Below are positions 49,004-59,000 of a stretch of DNA of 64,000 bases, piece after piece. This stretch comes from Teichococcus aestuarii (GTDB lineage: Bacteria > Pseudomonadota > Alphaproteobacteria > Acetobacterales > Acetobacteraceae): NCBI RefSeq assembly GCF_003116135.1, contig NZ_PDOA01000001.1, positions 124,001 to 188,000 on the forward strand, written 5' to 3'. A model generated the notes under the pieces. The model worked only from the letters and a program-made list of their open reading frames with translations. It did not search any database and had not been told where the DNA came from. Every line of letters starts with the position of its first letter. Position 1 is the stretch's first letter. The position numbers were made by a program, and so were the translations under genes.

Positions 49004-49852
49004 ATGGCGATGCCCGAAGTTTCCCTGCGCCAGCTGCTCGAGGCCGGTGTCCACTTTGGCCACCACACCCGCCGCTGGAACCCGCGGATGGCGCCGTACA
49101 TCTTCGGCGTGCGCAACCAGGTGCACATCCTGGACCTGCAGCAGACCGTGCCGATGCTGGACCGCGCGCTGCGCACCGTGCGCGACGTGGTGGCCGGCGG
49201 TGGCCGCGTGCTGTTCGTCGGCACCAAGAAGTCCGCCGCCGAGTACGTGGCCGAGGCCGCGACCCGCTGCGGCCAGTACTACGTGAACCACCGTTGGCTC
49301 GGCGGCATGCTGACCAACTGGAAGACCATCACCGGCTCCATCAAGCGCCTGAAGCAGATGGACGAGCAGCTCGGCGGCAACACCCAGGGCCTCACCAAGA
49401 AGGAAGTCCTGATGCTGACGCGCGAGCGCGAGAAGCTCGACCGCGCGCTGGGCGGCATCCGCGAGATGGGCGGCCTGCCGGACATCATCTTCGTCATCGA
49501 CGTGGTGAAGGAGAAGCTGGCGATCGAGGAGGCCAACAAGCTCGGCATCCCGGTTGTCGCCGTGGTCGACTCGAACGCCGATCCGGAGGGCGTGGCCTTC
49601 CCGATCCCGGGCAATGACGACGCCATCCGCGCCATCAACCTGTATTGCGACCTGATGGCCGCCGCCGTGTTCGACGGCATCAGCGCCGAGCTGCAGGCCT
49701 CCGGCGTCGACATCGGCGCGGGCGAGGACCTGCCGGTGGACGACCTGGCGGGCATCGACGGCGCCGTGGCCGAGGGTGTCGAGGGCGCGGCGGTGGCCGA
49801 GGCCGAGGCGGCCGTTGGCGGCCCGGACGCGCCGGTGGCGCCCCAGGCCTGA
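49004..49852 (+). CDS. rpsB: 30S ribosomal protein S2
   Basis: A 282-residue protein. Family blocks: [32 protein letters not shown], and [21 protein letters not shown]-like segment. The last 45 residues are an acidic Ala-rich tail, longer than in E. coli S2 (241 residues) but frequent in alphaproteobacteria. Starts the rpsB-tsf-pyrH-frr cluster; tsf follows after 41 bases. Confidence 0.97.
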   Translation: MAMPEVSLRQLLEAGVHFGHHTRRWNPRMAPYIFGVRNQVHILDLQQTVPMLDRALRTVRDVVAGGGRVLFVGTKKSAAEYVAEAATRCGQYYVNHRWLGGMLTNWKTITGSIKRLKQMDEQLGGNTQGLTKKEVLMLTREREKLDRALGGIREMGGLPDIIFVIDVVKEKLAIEEANKLGIPVVAVVDSNADPEGVAFPIPGNDDAIRAINLYCDLMAAAVFDGISAELQASGVDIGAGEDLPVDDLAGIDGAVAEGVEGAAVAEAEAAVGGPDAPVAPQA

Positions 49853-49893
49853 CGCAGACCGCCTGAACCAGACCGCGAGACAGGAGCATCCCC

Positions 49894-50805
49894 ATGGCTG
49901 AGATCACCGCCGCGATGGTGCGCGAGCTGCGCGAGAAGACCGGCGCCGGCATGATGGACTGCAAGAAGGCGCTGGTGGAGAACGGTGGCGACACCGAGGC
50001 CGCCATCGATTGGCTGCGCAAGAAGGGCCTTGCCGCCGCCGCCAAGAAGTCCGGTCGCGTGGCCGCCGAAGGGCTGATCGGCACCGCCACCGGCCCGCAG
50101 GTGGCCGGCATGGTCGAGGTGAACGCCGAGACCGACTTCGTGGCGCGCAACGAGCTGTTCCAGAACTTCGTCTCCGAGGTGGCCGGCCTGGTCCTCTCGG
50201 TGGGCGAGGATGTGGAGGCGCTGAAGGCGGCCACCTACCCCGGCACCACCCACGCGGTGCAGGACGAGCTGACCCGCCTGATCGCCACCATCGGCGAGAA
50301 CATGACGATCCGCCGCGCCAAGCGCTTCACCGTGCCGTCCGGCGCGGTGGCGACCTATGTCCACTCGGCGGTGAAGCCGGGCCTGGGCAAGATCGGCGTG
50401 GTCGTGGCGCTCGAGGCCGCCTCGGAGATCGAGGCGCTGGAGACGCTGGGCCGCCAGATCGGCATGCACGTCGCCGCCACCCGCCCGGAGGCGCTCGACA
50501 TCTCCGCGGTGGACAGCTCCGCCCTGGAGCGCGAGCGGTCGGTGCTGACCGAGCAGGCCCAGGCCTCCGGCAAGCCCCCCGCCGTCATCGAGAAGATGGT
50601 CGAGGGCCGCATCCGCAAGTACTACGAGGAAGTGGTGCTGCTGGAGCAGGTCTGGGTGCATGACGGCGAGAGCCGCGTGAAGGCCGTGGTGCAGAAGGCC
50701 GGCGCCAAGCTGACGGGCTTCGCCCGCTTCCAGCTCGGCGAGGGCATCGAGAAGCAGAGCAGCGACTTCGCCGCCGAGGTCGCGGCGGCCGCCGGCACGG
50801 TCTGA
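49894..50805 (+). CDS. tsf: Elongation factor Ts
   Basis: A 303-residue nucleotide exchange factor for EF-Tu. The N-terminal UBA-like domain carries [18 protein letters not shown], the core has AEGLIGT and [13 protein letters not shown], and the C-terminal module follows. Followed by an imperfect hairpin terminator, so pyrH probably has its own promoter. Confidence 0.97.
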   Translation: MAEITAAMVRELREKTGAGMMDCKKALVENGGDTEAAIDWLRKKGLAAAAKKSGRVAAEGLIGTATGPQVAGMVEVNAETDFVARNELFQNFVSEVAGLVLSVGEDVEALKAATYPGTTHAVQDELTRLIATIGENMTIRRAKRFTVPSGAVATYVHSAVKPGLGKIGVVVALEAASEIEALETLGRQIGMHVAATRPEALDISAVDSSALERERSVLTEQAQASGKPPAVIEKMVEGRIRKYYEEVVLLEQVWVHDGESRVKAVVQKAGAKLTGFARFQLGEGIEKQSSDFAAEVAAAAGTV

Positions 50806-50820
50806 TCCGCGCCTGACAGG

Positions 50821-50864
50821 AAGGGGCGGGGGCACGGCCATGCGGCCGTCGCTCCCGCCTTTCC
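50821..50864 (+). terminator. Terminator after tsf
   Basis: A nested hairpin: inner stem ACGGCC / GGCCGT (50834-50839 with 50844-50849) extended by an imperfect GC stem, ending in a short CTTTCC. No long T run. Confidence 0.5.
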
Positions 50865-51029
50865 GCATCCGCATACCGCTGCGGCGCCAGCCGCGCGGGA
50901 TGTGCGATTTCCCGCCGGAGCGGCCGGGAAGTGCCACGCTCCCGATGCCGTGTGCTTGCCGCGCACCGGCCCGCTGCCTATCGTGCCGCGCTCCTGCGCA
51001 CCCTGCCCCCTGATGCTGGAACCGAACCG

Positions 51030-51749
51030 ATGCCGAGCCCGATCTACAAGCGTGTCCTGCTGAAGCTCTCGGGCGAGGCGCTGATGGGGACGCGCGACTA
51101 CGGGCTGGACAACGCCACGGTCCGCGCCATCGCCCAGGACATCAAGGGCGTGGTGGCGCTCGGGGTCGAGGTCTGCGTGGTGGTGGGGGGTGGCAACATC
51201 TTCCGCGGCGTGGCCGGCGCCTCCTCCGGCATGGAGCGCGCGCAGGCGGACAGCATGGGCATGCTGGCCACCGTGATGAACGCGCTGGCCATGCAGAGCG
51301 CGCTGGAGCGGGCCGGGGTGCCCACCCGCGTGCAGTCCGCCATCCCGATGAGCAGCGTCTGCGAGCCCTTCATCCGCCGCCGGGCGGAGCGGCACATGGA
51401 GAAGGGGCGGGTGGTGATCTTCGCCGCCGGCTCGGGCAACCCCTTCTTCACCACCGACACCGCCGCCGCGCTGCGCGCCGCCGAGATGCGCTGCGACGCC
51501 CTGTTCAAGGGCACGCAGGTCGATGGCGTCTATTCCGCCGACCCGCGCAAGAACCCGAATGCCGAGCGCTACGTCACGCTCACCTACCTCGACATGCTGG
51601 CGCGCGACCTGGCGGTGATGGACGCCGCCGCGATCAGCCTGGCGCGCGAGAACAAGCTGCCGATCATCGTCTTCAACATCCACGAGCAGGGTGCCTTCAC
51701 CGCCGTGATGCAGGGCGAGGGCCGCTTCACCACCGTCGTGGACCAATAA
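51030..51749 (+). CDS. pyrH: Uridylate kinase
   Basis: A 239-residue hexameric UMP kinase of the amino-acid kinase fold (UMP to UDP). Motifs: [43 protein letters not shown] and a [12 protein letters not shown] substrate segment. ATG at 51030 gives the usual short N-terminus; the in-frame region upstream is not conserved. frr follows after 22 bases. Confidence 0.97.
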   Translation: MPSPIYKRVLLKLSGEALMGTRDYGLDNATVRAIAQDIKGVVALGVEVCVVVGGGNIFRGVAGASSGMERAQADSMGMLATVMNALAMQSALERAGVPTRVQSAIPMSSVCEPFIRRRAERHMEKGRVVIFAAGSGNPFFTTDTAAALRAAEMRCDALFKGTQVDGVYSADPRKNPNAERYVTLTYLDMLARDLAVMDAAAISLARENKLPIIVFNIHEQGAFTAVMQGEGRFTTVVDQ

Positions 51750-51771
51750 GAGAGAGAAGGAGGCCCGCGCC

Positions 51772-52344
51772 ATGGCCGCACCTGCCGATCTGAGCACGCT
51801 GAAACAGGACCTGGCCCGCCGCATGGACGGCGCGATGGAGTCGCTGAGGAAGGAATTCTCCGGCCTGCGCACCGGCCGCGCCTCGCCGGCGCTGCTGGAG
51901 CCGATCCGCGTCGAGGTCTATGGCGCCAACCAGCCGCTGAACCAGGTGGCCAATGTCTCCGTCTCCGGCCCCTCGATGCTCTCCGTGCAGGTGTGGGACC
52001 GCCAGGCCGCCAAGGCGGTGGAGGTGGCCATCCGCGATTCCGGCCTCGGGCTGAACCCGCAGGCCGAGGGCCAGGTGATCCGCGTGCCGCTGCCGCCGCT
52101 GACGCAGGAGCGGCGCAACGAGCTGGCCAAGCAGGCGGCCAAGTATGCCGAGGCCGCCAAGGTGGCGGTGCGCGGCGTGCGGCGCGACGGCAACGAGCAG
52201 ATCAAGGGCTGGGAGAAGAAGTCCGAGATCGGCAAGGACGAGGCGGCGAAGTGGTCCGACGAGGTGCAGAAGCTGACCGACCAGATGATCAAGAAGGTCG
52301 ACGAGCTGCTCGCCGAGAAGGAAAAGGACATCAAGGCGGTCTGA
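51772..52344 (+). CDS. frr: Ribosome-recycling factor
   Basis: A 190-residue factor that, with EF-G, splits post-termination ribosomes. Typical: RMDGAMESLRKEFSGLRTGRAS, PLPPLTQERRNELAKQA and the long helical C-terminus DEVQKLTDQMIKKVDELL. Normal length (185 in E. coli). Confidence 0.97.
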   Translation: MAAPADLSTLKQDLARRMDGAMESLRKEFSGLRTGRASPALLEPIRVEVYGANQPLNQVANVSVSGPSMLSVQVWDRQAAKAVEVAIRDSGLGLNPQAEGQVIRVPLPPLTQERRNELAKQAAKYAEAAKVAVRGVRRDGNEQIKGWEKKSEIGKDEAAKWSDEVQKLTDQMIKKVDELLAEKEKDIKAV

Positions 52345-52369
52345 GGACGTCCTGGAACAGCGTGGCAGC

Positions 52370-53161
52370 ATGAGCGCGGCGCCTCTCAACCAGACTCTGG
52401 CCAGCGGCGCCGTGGCGGCGCTGGCGGAGACCCCTTCCTCCCAGACGGCTGGTCCCCAGGGTGGGCCCCTCCATGTGGGCCTCATCATGGACGGCAACCG
52501 CCGCTGGGCGCAGGCACGGGGCCTGCCGCGGGCGCTTGGCCACAAGGCGGGGGTGGAGGCGGTGCGCCGTGCCGTCCGGGCGGCGGGGGAGGCGGGGCTG
52601 CCCTGGCTCACCCTGTTCGCCTTCTCCTCCGAGAACTGGCAGCGCTCGGCCGACGAGGTGCGCGACCTCACCGGCCTGCTGCGCCTCTATTTGCGCCACG
52701 AGGTCGGCGCGCTGGCGAAGAACGGCGTGCGGCTGCGCGTCATCGGCGAGCGGGAGCGCTTCGGGCCGGAGATGATGGCGGCCATCGCCGAGGCGGAAGC
52801 GGCCACCGCGCAGAACAGCAGGCTGAACCTGACCGTGGCGCTCTCCTACGGCGCACGGGCCGAGATCGCAGCCGCCGCCCGCGCCCTGGCGCGCGAGGTC
52901 GCCGCCGGCCGCATCGACCCGGAGACGGTCGACGCCGCCGCGCTGGAGGCCCGCCTCTCCACCCGGGGCATGCCGGACCCGGACCTGATCATCCGCACCT
53001 CGGGCGAGCAGCGCCTGTCCAACTTCCTGCTCTGGCAGGCGGCCTATGCCGAGTTCGTCTTCCTCGACGTGCTGTGGCCGGACTTCCAGGCCACGCATCT
53101 CCAGGAGGCCCTGGCCGAGTACCGCCGCCGCTCGCGGCGCTTCGGCGTGGGCGCCGGCTGA
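52370..53161 (+). CDS. uppS: Isoprenyl (undecaprenyl) diphosphate synthase
   Basis: A 263-residue cis-prenyltransferase making the C55 carrier lipid for peptidoglycan. Catalytic Asp41 lies in VGLIMDGNRRWAQARG; FAFSSENWQRS and the C-terminal PDLIIRTSGEQRLSNFLLWQ motif are intact. An N-terminal extension of about 33 Ala/Ser-rich residues precedes the domain. cdsA begins three bases after its stop. Confidence 0.95.
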   Translation: MSAAPLNQTLASGAVAALAETPSSQTAGPQGGPLHVGLIMDGNRRWAQARGLPRALGHKAGVEAVRRAVRAAGEAGLPWLTLFAFSSENWQRSADEVRDLTGLLRLYLRHEVGALAKNGVRLRVIGERERFGPEMMAAIAEAEAATAQNSRLNLTVALSYGARAEIAAAARALAREVAAGRIDPETVDAAALEARLSTRGMPDPDLIIRTSGEQRLSNFLLWQAAYAEFVFLDVLWPDFQATHLQEALAEYRRRSRRFGVGAG

Positions 53162-53164
53162 GGC

Positions 53165-54034
53165 ATGGCCCAGCCGCCCGCGACCTCCCCCGCCGCCGAT
53201 TCCGCCAAGCGCTGGCGGGACCTGAAGAAGCGCGCCCTCTCCGCCGCCGTGCTGGGGCCGGGGGCGGTGCTGTGCATCTGGCTCGGCGCGGTGCCCTGGA
53301 CGGCGCTGATGACCGTCGCCATCGCCCTGCTCACCTGGGAGTGGGTGCGGCTCTGCGGCCTGCGCAGCCGCGCCTGGCCGGGTGTCGCGGTTCCGGCGGC
53401 GGTGTTCGTCGCCTGCGCCCTCTCGGTGTTCGGGCTGACGGTGCCGGCGCTGGCCTGCCTCTTCGCCGGCTTCCTCGGTACCTGGATCGGCGCGCCGCGT
53501 CTGCGCCGGCGCACGCCCCCGCCGCCCTCGCTCTGGCTGGCGGCCGGGGTGCTCTACATCGGCATCGCCGGCATCGCCCTGATCGAGCTTCGGCACGACA
53601 ATGACGCCGGGCGCGGCAACGTGCTGTTCCTGTTCCTGGTGGTCTGGGCCAGCGACATCGGCGCCTATCTGGTTGGCCGGCTGATCGGCGGGCCGAAGCT
53701 GGCGCCGGCCATCTCGCCGGGCAAGACCTGGTCGGGCGCGGCGGGCGGGCTGCTCAGCAGCATGGGCATCGGCTGGCTGGCGGCCGACTGGCTGGCTCCC
53801 GGCAACCCGGACGTCGCCAAGGTGCTGATCGTGGCCGCCCTGCTCGGCATCGCCACCCAGCTCGGCGACCTGCTGGAAAGCGCGGTGAAGCGCCACTTCA
53901 AGGTGAAGGATTCCTCGATGCTGATCCCCGGGCATGGCGGGCTGCTGGACCGGCTGGACGGGCTGCTGGCGGCCGCGCCGGTTGCCGCCCTGCTGGCCTT
54001 CGGCGTCGGCTACGGGGTGCCCCTGTGGCGGTGA
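53165..54034 (+). CDS. cdsA: Phosphatidate cytidylyltransferase
   Basis: A 289-residue membrane enzyme making CDP-diacylglycerol. The signature is complete: SAVKRHFKVKDSS followed by LIPGHGGLLDRLDG. About seven membrane helices. Its last ten bases overlap the GTG start of dxr. Confidence 0.95.
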   Translation: MAQPPATSPAADSAKRWRDLKKRALSAAVLGPGAVLCIWLGAVPWTALMTVAIALLTWEWVRLCGLRSRAWPGVAVPAAVFVACALSVFGLTVPALACLFAGFLGTWIGAPRLRRRTPPPPSLWLAAGVLYIGIAGIALIELRHDNDAGRGNVLFLFLVVWASDIGAYLVGRLIGGPKLAPAISPGKTWSGAAGGLLSSMGIGWLAADWLAPGNPDVAKVLIVAALLGIATQLGDLLESAVKRHFKVKDSSMLIPGHGGLLDRLDGLLAAAPVAALLAFGVGYGVPLWR

Positions 54035-55212
54035 TCCCCGGCGCCTTGGCTCCGCGCAGCGTCACCATCCTGGGCAGCACCGGCTCGGTCGGCCGCAGCA
54101 CCGTGGCGCTGCTGGAGGCGGCGGAGCCGGGGCGCTTCCCCGTCGTCGCGCTGGTCGCGGGGCGGGATGCCGCGGGGCTGGCCGCGCAGGCGCTGCGGCT
54201 GCGCCCGCAGATCGCCGTGCTGGCCGACGCGGCAGCGGGCGCCGAGCTGGCGCGGCTGCTGGAGGGCAGCGGCATCGCCACGGCCGCCGGGCCGCAGGCG
54301 GTGCTGGAGGCGGCCGCGCGGCCGGCGGACTGGACCATGGCCGCCATCGTCGGTGCCGCCGGGCTGGAGCCCACCCTGGCCGCCCTGTCCCATGGCGGCA
54401 CGCTGGCGCTGGCCAACAAGGAGGCGCTGGTCTGCGCCGGCGACCTCGTGCTGGCCGCCGCGCGGGCCAGCGGCGCCACCCTGCTGCCGGTCGATTCCGA
54501 GCACAACGCCATCTTCCAGGCGCTCGACACGCGCGACCCGTCGGCGATCGAGCAGATCGTGCTCACGGCCTCGGGCGGGCCGTTCCGCGAGATGCCGCTG
54601 GAGCGCATGGCGCAGGTGACGCCCGAGCAGGCGCTGCGCCACCCCGTCTGGTCGATGGGCGCCAAGATCAGCATCGATTCGGCCACCATGATGAACAAGG
54701 GGCTGGAGCTGATCGAGGCGGCGCGGCTGTTCCCCGTGCCGGAGGCGAAGCTGGCCGTGCTGGTGCACCCGCAATCGGCGGTGCACGGCATGGTGCAGTA
54801 TTGCGACGGCTCGATCCTGGCGCAGCTCGGCTCGCCGGACATGCGCACTCCCATCGCCCACGCCCTGGCCTGGCCGGCGCGGATGGCGGTGGATGTGCCG
54901 CGCCTCGACCTCGCCGCCCTGGCGCGGCTGGAGTTCTTCGCCCCCGACCCGGTTCGCTTTCCGGCGCTGCGCCTGGCGCGGGAGGCCTTGCGGGCCGGGG
55001 CCGGGGCCCCCACCATTTTGAATGCCGCGAACGAGGCGGCCGTCGGCCTGTTCCTGCAGCGCCGTCTCGGCTTCCTCGACATCGCCGCCGTGGTGGAGGA
55101 GACGCTGGCGGCGCTGGGCGCCCCCCCGATCCCCGATATTCCCGCCGTTCTGGCGCTGGACGCCGCGGCACGGCAGGATGCCCTGGCGCGCGCCGCCCGC
55201 CGCGCCGCCTGA
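54025..55212 (+). CDS. dxr: 1-deoxy-D-xylulose 5-phosphate reductoisomerase
   Basis: A 395-residue MEP-pathway enzyme. NADPH site VTILGSTGSVGRSTV, metal/substrate region VDSEHNAIFQAL, the flexible loop in ASGGPFRE and SIDSATMMNKGLELIEA are present. The GTG at 54025 overlaps cdsA; a second GTG two codons later is possible. Supplies isoprenoid precursors for UppS upstream. Confidence 0.96.
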   Translation: MAVIPGALAPRSVTILGSTGSVGRSTVALLEAAEPGRFPVVALVAGRDAAGLAAQALRLRPQIAVLADAAAGAELARLLEGSGIATAAGPQAVLEAAARPADWTMAAIVGAAGLEPTLAALSHGGTLALANKEALVCAGDLVLAAARASGATLLPVDSEHNAIFQALDTRDPSAIEQIVLTASGGPFREMPLERMAQVTPEQALRHPVWSMGAKISIDSATMMNKGLELIEAARLFPVPEAKLAVLVHPQSAVHGMVQYCDGSILAQLGSPDMRTPIAHALAWPARMAVDVPRLDLAALARLEFFAPDPVRFPALRLAREALRAGAGAPTILNAANEAAVGLFLQRRLGFLDIAAVVEETLAALGAPPIPDIPAVLALDAAARQDALARAARRAA

Positions 55213-55317
55213 ACCCGCGCGGCGCGGCGCGCGGCATGACTTCGTGCCGCCGGCCCGCCGGCCCGGCACCCCCCTCGGCAAGCCGCGGCGCTGCCCGCCT
55301 CGGCCGGAGACGCGACC

Positions 55318-56427
55318 TTGGACATGCTGCCTGAGCCCTTCCGCTCCATCATCGCCTTCATCCTGGTGCTGGGCGTGCTCGTCTTCATCCATGAGCTGGG
55401 CCACTACCTCGCCGCCCGCTGGCGCGGCGTGCATGTGGAGGTGTTCTCCATCGGCTTCGGCCGGCCGATCCGCCAGTGGGTGGACCGGCGCGGCTGCGAG
55501 TGGCGCATCGCCTGGCTGCCGCTGGGCGGCTTCGTGAAGCTGCACGGCCAGGAGGGGCCGGACGACGCAACGCCGGAGCAGCGCGCCCGCTGGCGCCAGG
55601 GCGAGACCTTCCACGACAAGCCGGTGCGCGACCGCGCCATCGTCGTCGCCGCCGGGCCGGTGGCCAATTTCCTGCTGGCGGCCGCGCTGTTCGCCGGCCT
55701 CTACATGACGGTGGGGCAGCCCCAGCCCACCGCCACGGTCGGCACGGTGGTGGAGAACAGCGCCGCCGCCCGCGCCGGCCTGCTGCCCGGCGACCGCATC
55801 CTCAGCCTCGACGGCGCGGCCGTCAGCCGCTTCGAGCAGATCCAGGCGCATATCCAGCCGCGCGCCGGCCAGCCGGTGGAGATCCGCATCCAGCGCGGCG
55901 GCCAGGAGCAGGCGCTGCGCGCCACGCCGGACAGCCGCGCCGCGGGCGAGGCGACGGTGGGCGTGCTCGGCATCTCCGGCGGGGCGCCGGAGTTCAACCG
56001 CCTCAACCCCTTCAGCGCCCTGGCCGCCGGCGCCGCCCAGACCTGGGACGTGACGGTGCAGACCCTGGCCGGGCTGTGGCAGATGATCGCCGGCCAGCGC
56101 GGCACGGAGGAGCTGGGCGGGCCGCTGCGCATCGCGCAGATCTCGGGCCAGGTGGCGCAGCTCGGCATCGCCAGCCTGGTCTCCTTCATGGCCATCCTCT
56201 CGGTCAACCTGGCGCTGATCAACCTCTTCCCCATCCCGGTGCTGGATGGCGGTCACCTGCTGTTCTACGCCGCCGAGGCCATCCGCGGCCGGCCGCTGCC
56301 GCCGCGCGCGATCGAGTACGGCTTCCGCGCCGGCTTCGCGCTGCTCATCGCGCTGTTCATCTTCGCCACCTTCAACGACCTCTCGAGCCTCGGCGTGGTG
56401 CGCTGGGTGAGCGGGCTGGTGGGCTGA
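55318..56427 (+). CDS. rseP: RIP metalloprotease RseP (site-2 protease)
   Basis: A 369-residue inner-membrane zinc protease. HExxH is HELGH (residues 25-29); one PDZ domain spans roughly 120-200 (VENSAAARAGLLPGDRILSL); the second metal ligand is in NLFPIPVLDGGHLLF. It is shorter than E. coli RseP (450), having one clear PDZ domain. TTG at 55318 is seven bases after GGAGA; ATG at 55324 is the alternative. Located before bamA as in most proteobacteria. Confidence 0.93.
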   Translation: MDMLPEPFRSIIAFILVLGVLVFIHELGHYLAARWRGVHVEVFSIGFGRPIRQWVDRRGCEWRIAWLPLGGFVKLHGQEGPDDATPEQRARWRQGETFHDKPVRDRAIVVAAGPVANFLLAAALFAGLYMTVGQPQPTATVGTVVENSAAARAGLLPGDRILSLDGAAVSRFEQIQAHIQPRAGQPVEIRIQRGGQEQALRATPDSRAAGEATVGVLGISGGAPEFNRLNPFSALAAGAAQTWDVTVQTLAGLWQMIAGQRGTEELGGPLRIAQISGQVAQLGIASLVSFMAILSVNLALINLFPIPVLDGGHLLFYAAEAIRGRPLPPRAIEYGFRAGFALLIALFIFATFNDLSSLGVVRWVSGLVG

Positions 56428-56646
56428 CCGGACAGGCGGGGGAGGGGTCCTCCTTCCCCGCCCGGCTCAGGCGATGTTGATGCCTCGGCCGGTAAGGCCT
56501 TGGGGTGGCTGCTGAAACTTCCTGAACGGCCGATGGGCAAGTGGGGGTGGCGGGGCGCGCTGTTCCCCGCTAGTCTCCCGCGGCCCGAGACGCCCCGTTT
56601 TCGGCGGTTTTCCCTTGGCCCCCATCAACCGGCCCGGATCCGACCT

Positions 56647-58974
56647 TTGCACGCTACCCGCGCCCTCCTGCTCGCCGCCACCTGCCTCGTGCCCGTGCTG
56701 CTCCCGCCCGAGGCGGTGGCGCAGCCAAGGCGCGGCGCCGCCGCCGCGGCCCAGCCCGCCAACGGCGTCATCCGCCAGATCGACGTGGAGGGGAATCAGC
56801 GCATCGAGGCGGATACCGTCCGCTCCTACATGCTGGTGCAGCCGGGGGACGCCTTCGACTCCGACCGGCTGGACCGCAGCCTCCGCACCCTCTTCGCCAC
56901 CGGCCTGTTCCGCGACGTGCAGATCGGCCGCCAGGGCGACCGGGTGGTGGTGCGGGTGCAGGAGAACCCGATCGTCAACCAGGTGGCGTTCGAGGGGAAC
57001 AGCAAGCTCTCGGACGACACGCTGCGCCCCGAGGTGCAGCTGCGCCCGCGCGCCGTGTTCACCCCCGCCGCCGCCCAGGCGGACCGCCAGCGCCTGCTGG
57101 AGCTCTACGCCCGCCGCGGCCGCTTCGCCGCGCGCGTCGAGCCCAAGGTGATCGAGCGCGACCAGAACCGGGTGGACCTCGTCTTCGAGATCACCGAGGG
57201 CGACGCGGCGCTGATCAGCCGCATCAACTTCGTCGGCAACGAGAACTTCTCCGACAGCCGGCTGAAGGAGATCGTCTCGTCGCGCGAGGCGGCCTGGTAC
57301 CGCCCCTTCAGCTCCTCCGACACCTATGAGCCGGAGCGGCTGAACTTCGACCGCGAGCTGCTGCGCCGCTACTACCAGCGCCAGGGCTACGCCGATGCGA
57401 ACGTCACCGGCGCCACCGCCGAGCTGGCGCCGGACCGCAGCGGCTTCTTCGTCACCTACACCGTCAACGAAGGCCCGCGTTACAGCGTCGGCAAGGTGGA
57501 GATCACCTCCGCCCTGCGCAACGTGACCGCCGAGCGCCTGCAGCGCGTGATGGAGATCTCGCCCGGCGACCGGTACGATGGCGACGCCGTCGAGCGCATG
57601 GTGCAGACCCTGACCGACGAGGCCAACCTCGCCGGCGCGCCCTTCGTCGAGGTGGAGCCGCGCGTGACGCGCGACCGCCAGGGCCGCAAGGTGGACCTGG
57701 TCTTCGAGGTGAAGGAAGGCCAGCGCGTCTACGTCAACCGCATCGACATCACCGGCAACACCCGCACGCAGGACCGCGTCATCCGCCGCGAGTTCCGCAT
57801 CGCCGAGGGGGATGCCTTCAACGCCGCGCAGGTCCGCCGCTCGCGCCAGCGCATCCGCGACCTGGGCTATTTCCAGGACGTGCAGATCAACCCGGTGCCC
57901 GGCGCCACGCCGGACCAGGTGAACCTGAACACCAATGTCGCCGAGCGCGCCACGGGCGAGATCTCGATCGGCGGCGGCTACTCCACCGATGCCGGCGCCC
58001 TGGCCGATCTCGGCCTGCGCGAGCGCAACATCCTCGGCACCGGCATCGACGCGCGGGTGAACACCACCCTGGCGCAGCGCCGCAGCCAGGTGGACCTCTC
58101 CGTCACCGACCCGTCCTTCATGGACCGCAACCTCGCCGTCGGCGTCGACCTGTTCTACGTGGTGCGCGACCTGACCGACTATTCGGGCTACGAGGAGCGC
58201 CGCGCCGGCTTCAGCCTGCGCGCCGGCTACGAGTTCAACGAGCGGCTGCGCCAGTCCTGGTCCTACACCCTGTCGCGCCGCAACGTGTTCAACGTGCTGG
58301 ACGACGCCTCGATCTACATCCAGGAGCAGAAGGGCGTCACCGTCCTGTCGCAGGTCGGCCAGACGCTGACCTACGACACGCGCGATTCCCGCCTCGACCC
58401 GCGCGACGGCTACGTGCTGCGCCTGGGCACCGACCTGGCCGGCCTCGGCGGCGACGTGAACTACCTGCGCACGCGCCTCGACGGCACCTACTACGTGCCC
58501 TTCGAGCGGCTGCTGGGCGACCCGGACTACGTGCTCGCCATCTCCGCCGGCGTCGGCCACATGTTCAGCTATGGCGGGCGCGACAAGGATGAGCGGATCA
58601 TCGACCGCTTCTTCCTCGGCGGCGAGAACCTGCGCGGCTTCGCCGTCGCCGGCGCCGGCCCGCGCGACACCAGCACGCAGGACGCCCTGGGCGGCCGCAC
58701 CATCTGGACGCAGACCACCGAGATGCGCTTCCCGCTCCCGGTGCCGTCCGAGCTTGGCCTGCTCGGCCGCGCCTTCGTCGATGTCGGCTCGCTCACCGGC
58801 ATCGATTCCGCCCCCAACATCGTCGATGACTCGTCCCCCCGCGTGGGCGCGGGCGTCGGCATCTCGTGGCGCAGCCCGTTCGGTCTGATCAACATCGACC
58901 TGGCGCAGGCCCTGGTGAAGAAGTCCTACGACGAGACGCAGGTCTTCCGCTTCGGCTTCGGCACGCGCTTCTGA
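56647..58974 (+). CDS. bamA: Outer membrane protein assembly factor BamA
   Basis: About 775 residues. A signal peptide (ATRALLLAATCLVPVLLPP, cleaved near AVAQ) is followed by five POTRA repeats from about residue 45 to 400, with typical openings such as IDVEGNQRIEADTVRSYM and INFVGNENFSDSRL. A 16-stranded barrel ends in FRFGFGTRF with a terminal Phe. The essential loop motif appears as FFLGGENLRGF. The start is uncertain: TTG at 56647 places the signal peptide at the N-terminus; no ATG does so. Confidence 0.94.
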   Translation: MHATRALLLAATCLVPVLLPPEAVAQPRRGAAAAAQPANGVIRQIDVEGNQRIEADTVRSYMLVQPGDAFDSDRLDRSLRTLFATGLFRDVQIGRQGDRVVVRVQENPIVNQVAFEGNSKLSDDTLRPEVQLRPRAVFTPAAAQADRQRLLELYARRGRFAARVEPKVIERDQNRVDLVFEITEGDAALISRINFVGNENFSDSRLKEIVSSREAAWYRPFSSSDTYEPERLNFDRELLRRYYQRQGYADANVTGATAELAPDRSGFFVTYTVNEGPRYSVGKVEITSALRNVTAERLQRVMEISPGDRYDGDAVERMVQTLTDEANLAGAPFVEVEPRVTRDRQGRKVDLVFEVKEGQRVYVNRIDITGNTRTQDRVIRREFRIAEGDAFNAAQVRRSRQRIRDLGYFQDVQINPVPGATPDQVNLNTNVAERATGEISIGGGYSTDAGALADLGLRERNILGTGIDARVNTTLAQRRSQVDLSVTDPSFMDRNLAVGVDLFYVVRDLTDYSGYEERRAGFSLRAGYEFNERLRQSWSYTLSRRNVFNVLDDASIYIQEQKGVTVLSQVGQTLTYDTRDSRLDPRDGYVLRLGTDLAGLGGDVNYLRTRLDGTYYVPFERLLGDPDYVLAISAGVGHMFSYGGRDKDERIIDRFFLGGENLRGFAVAGAGPRDTSTQDALGGRTIWTQTTEMRFPLPVPSELGLLGRAFVDVGSLTGIDSAPNIVDDSSPRVGAGVGISWRSPFGLINIDLAQALVKKSYDETQVFRFGFGTRF

Positions 58975-59000
58975 GCCTAATACGACGGAGTTTCCCGAAC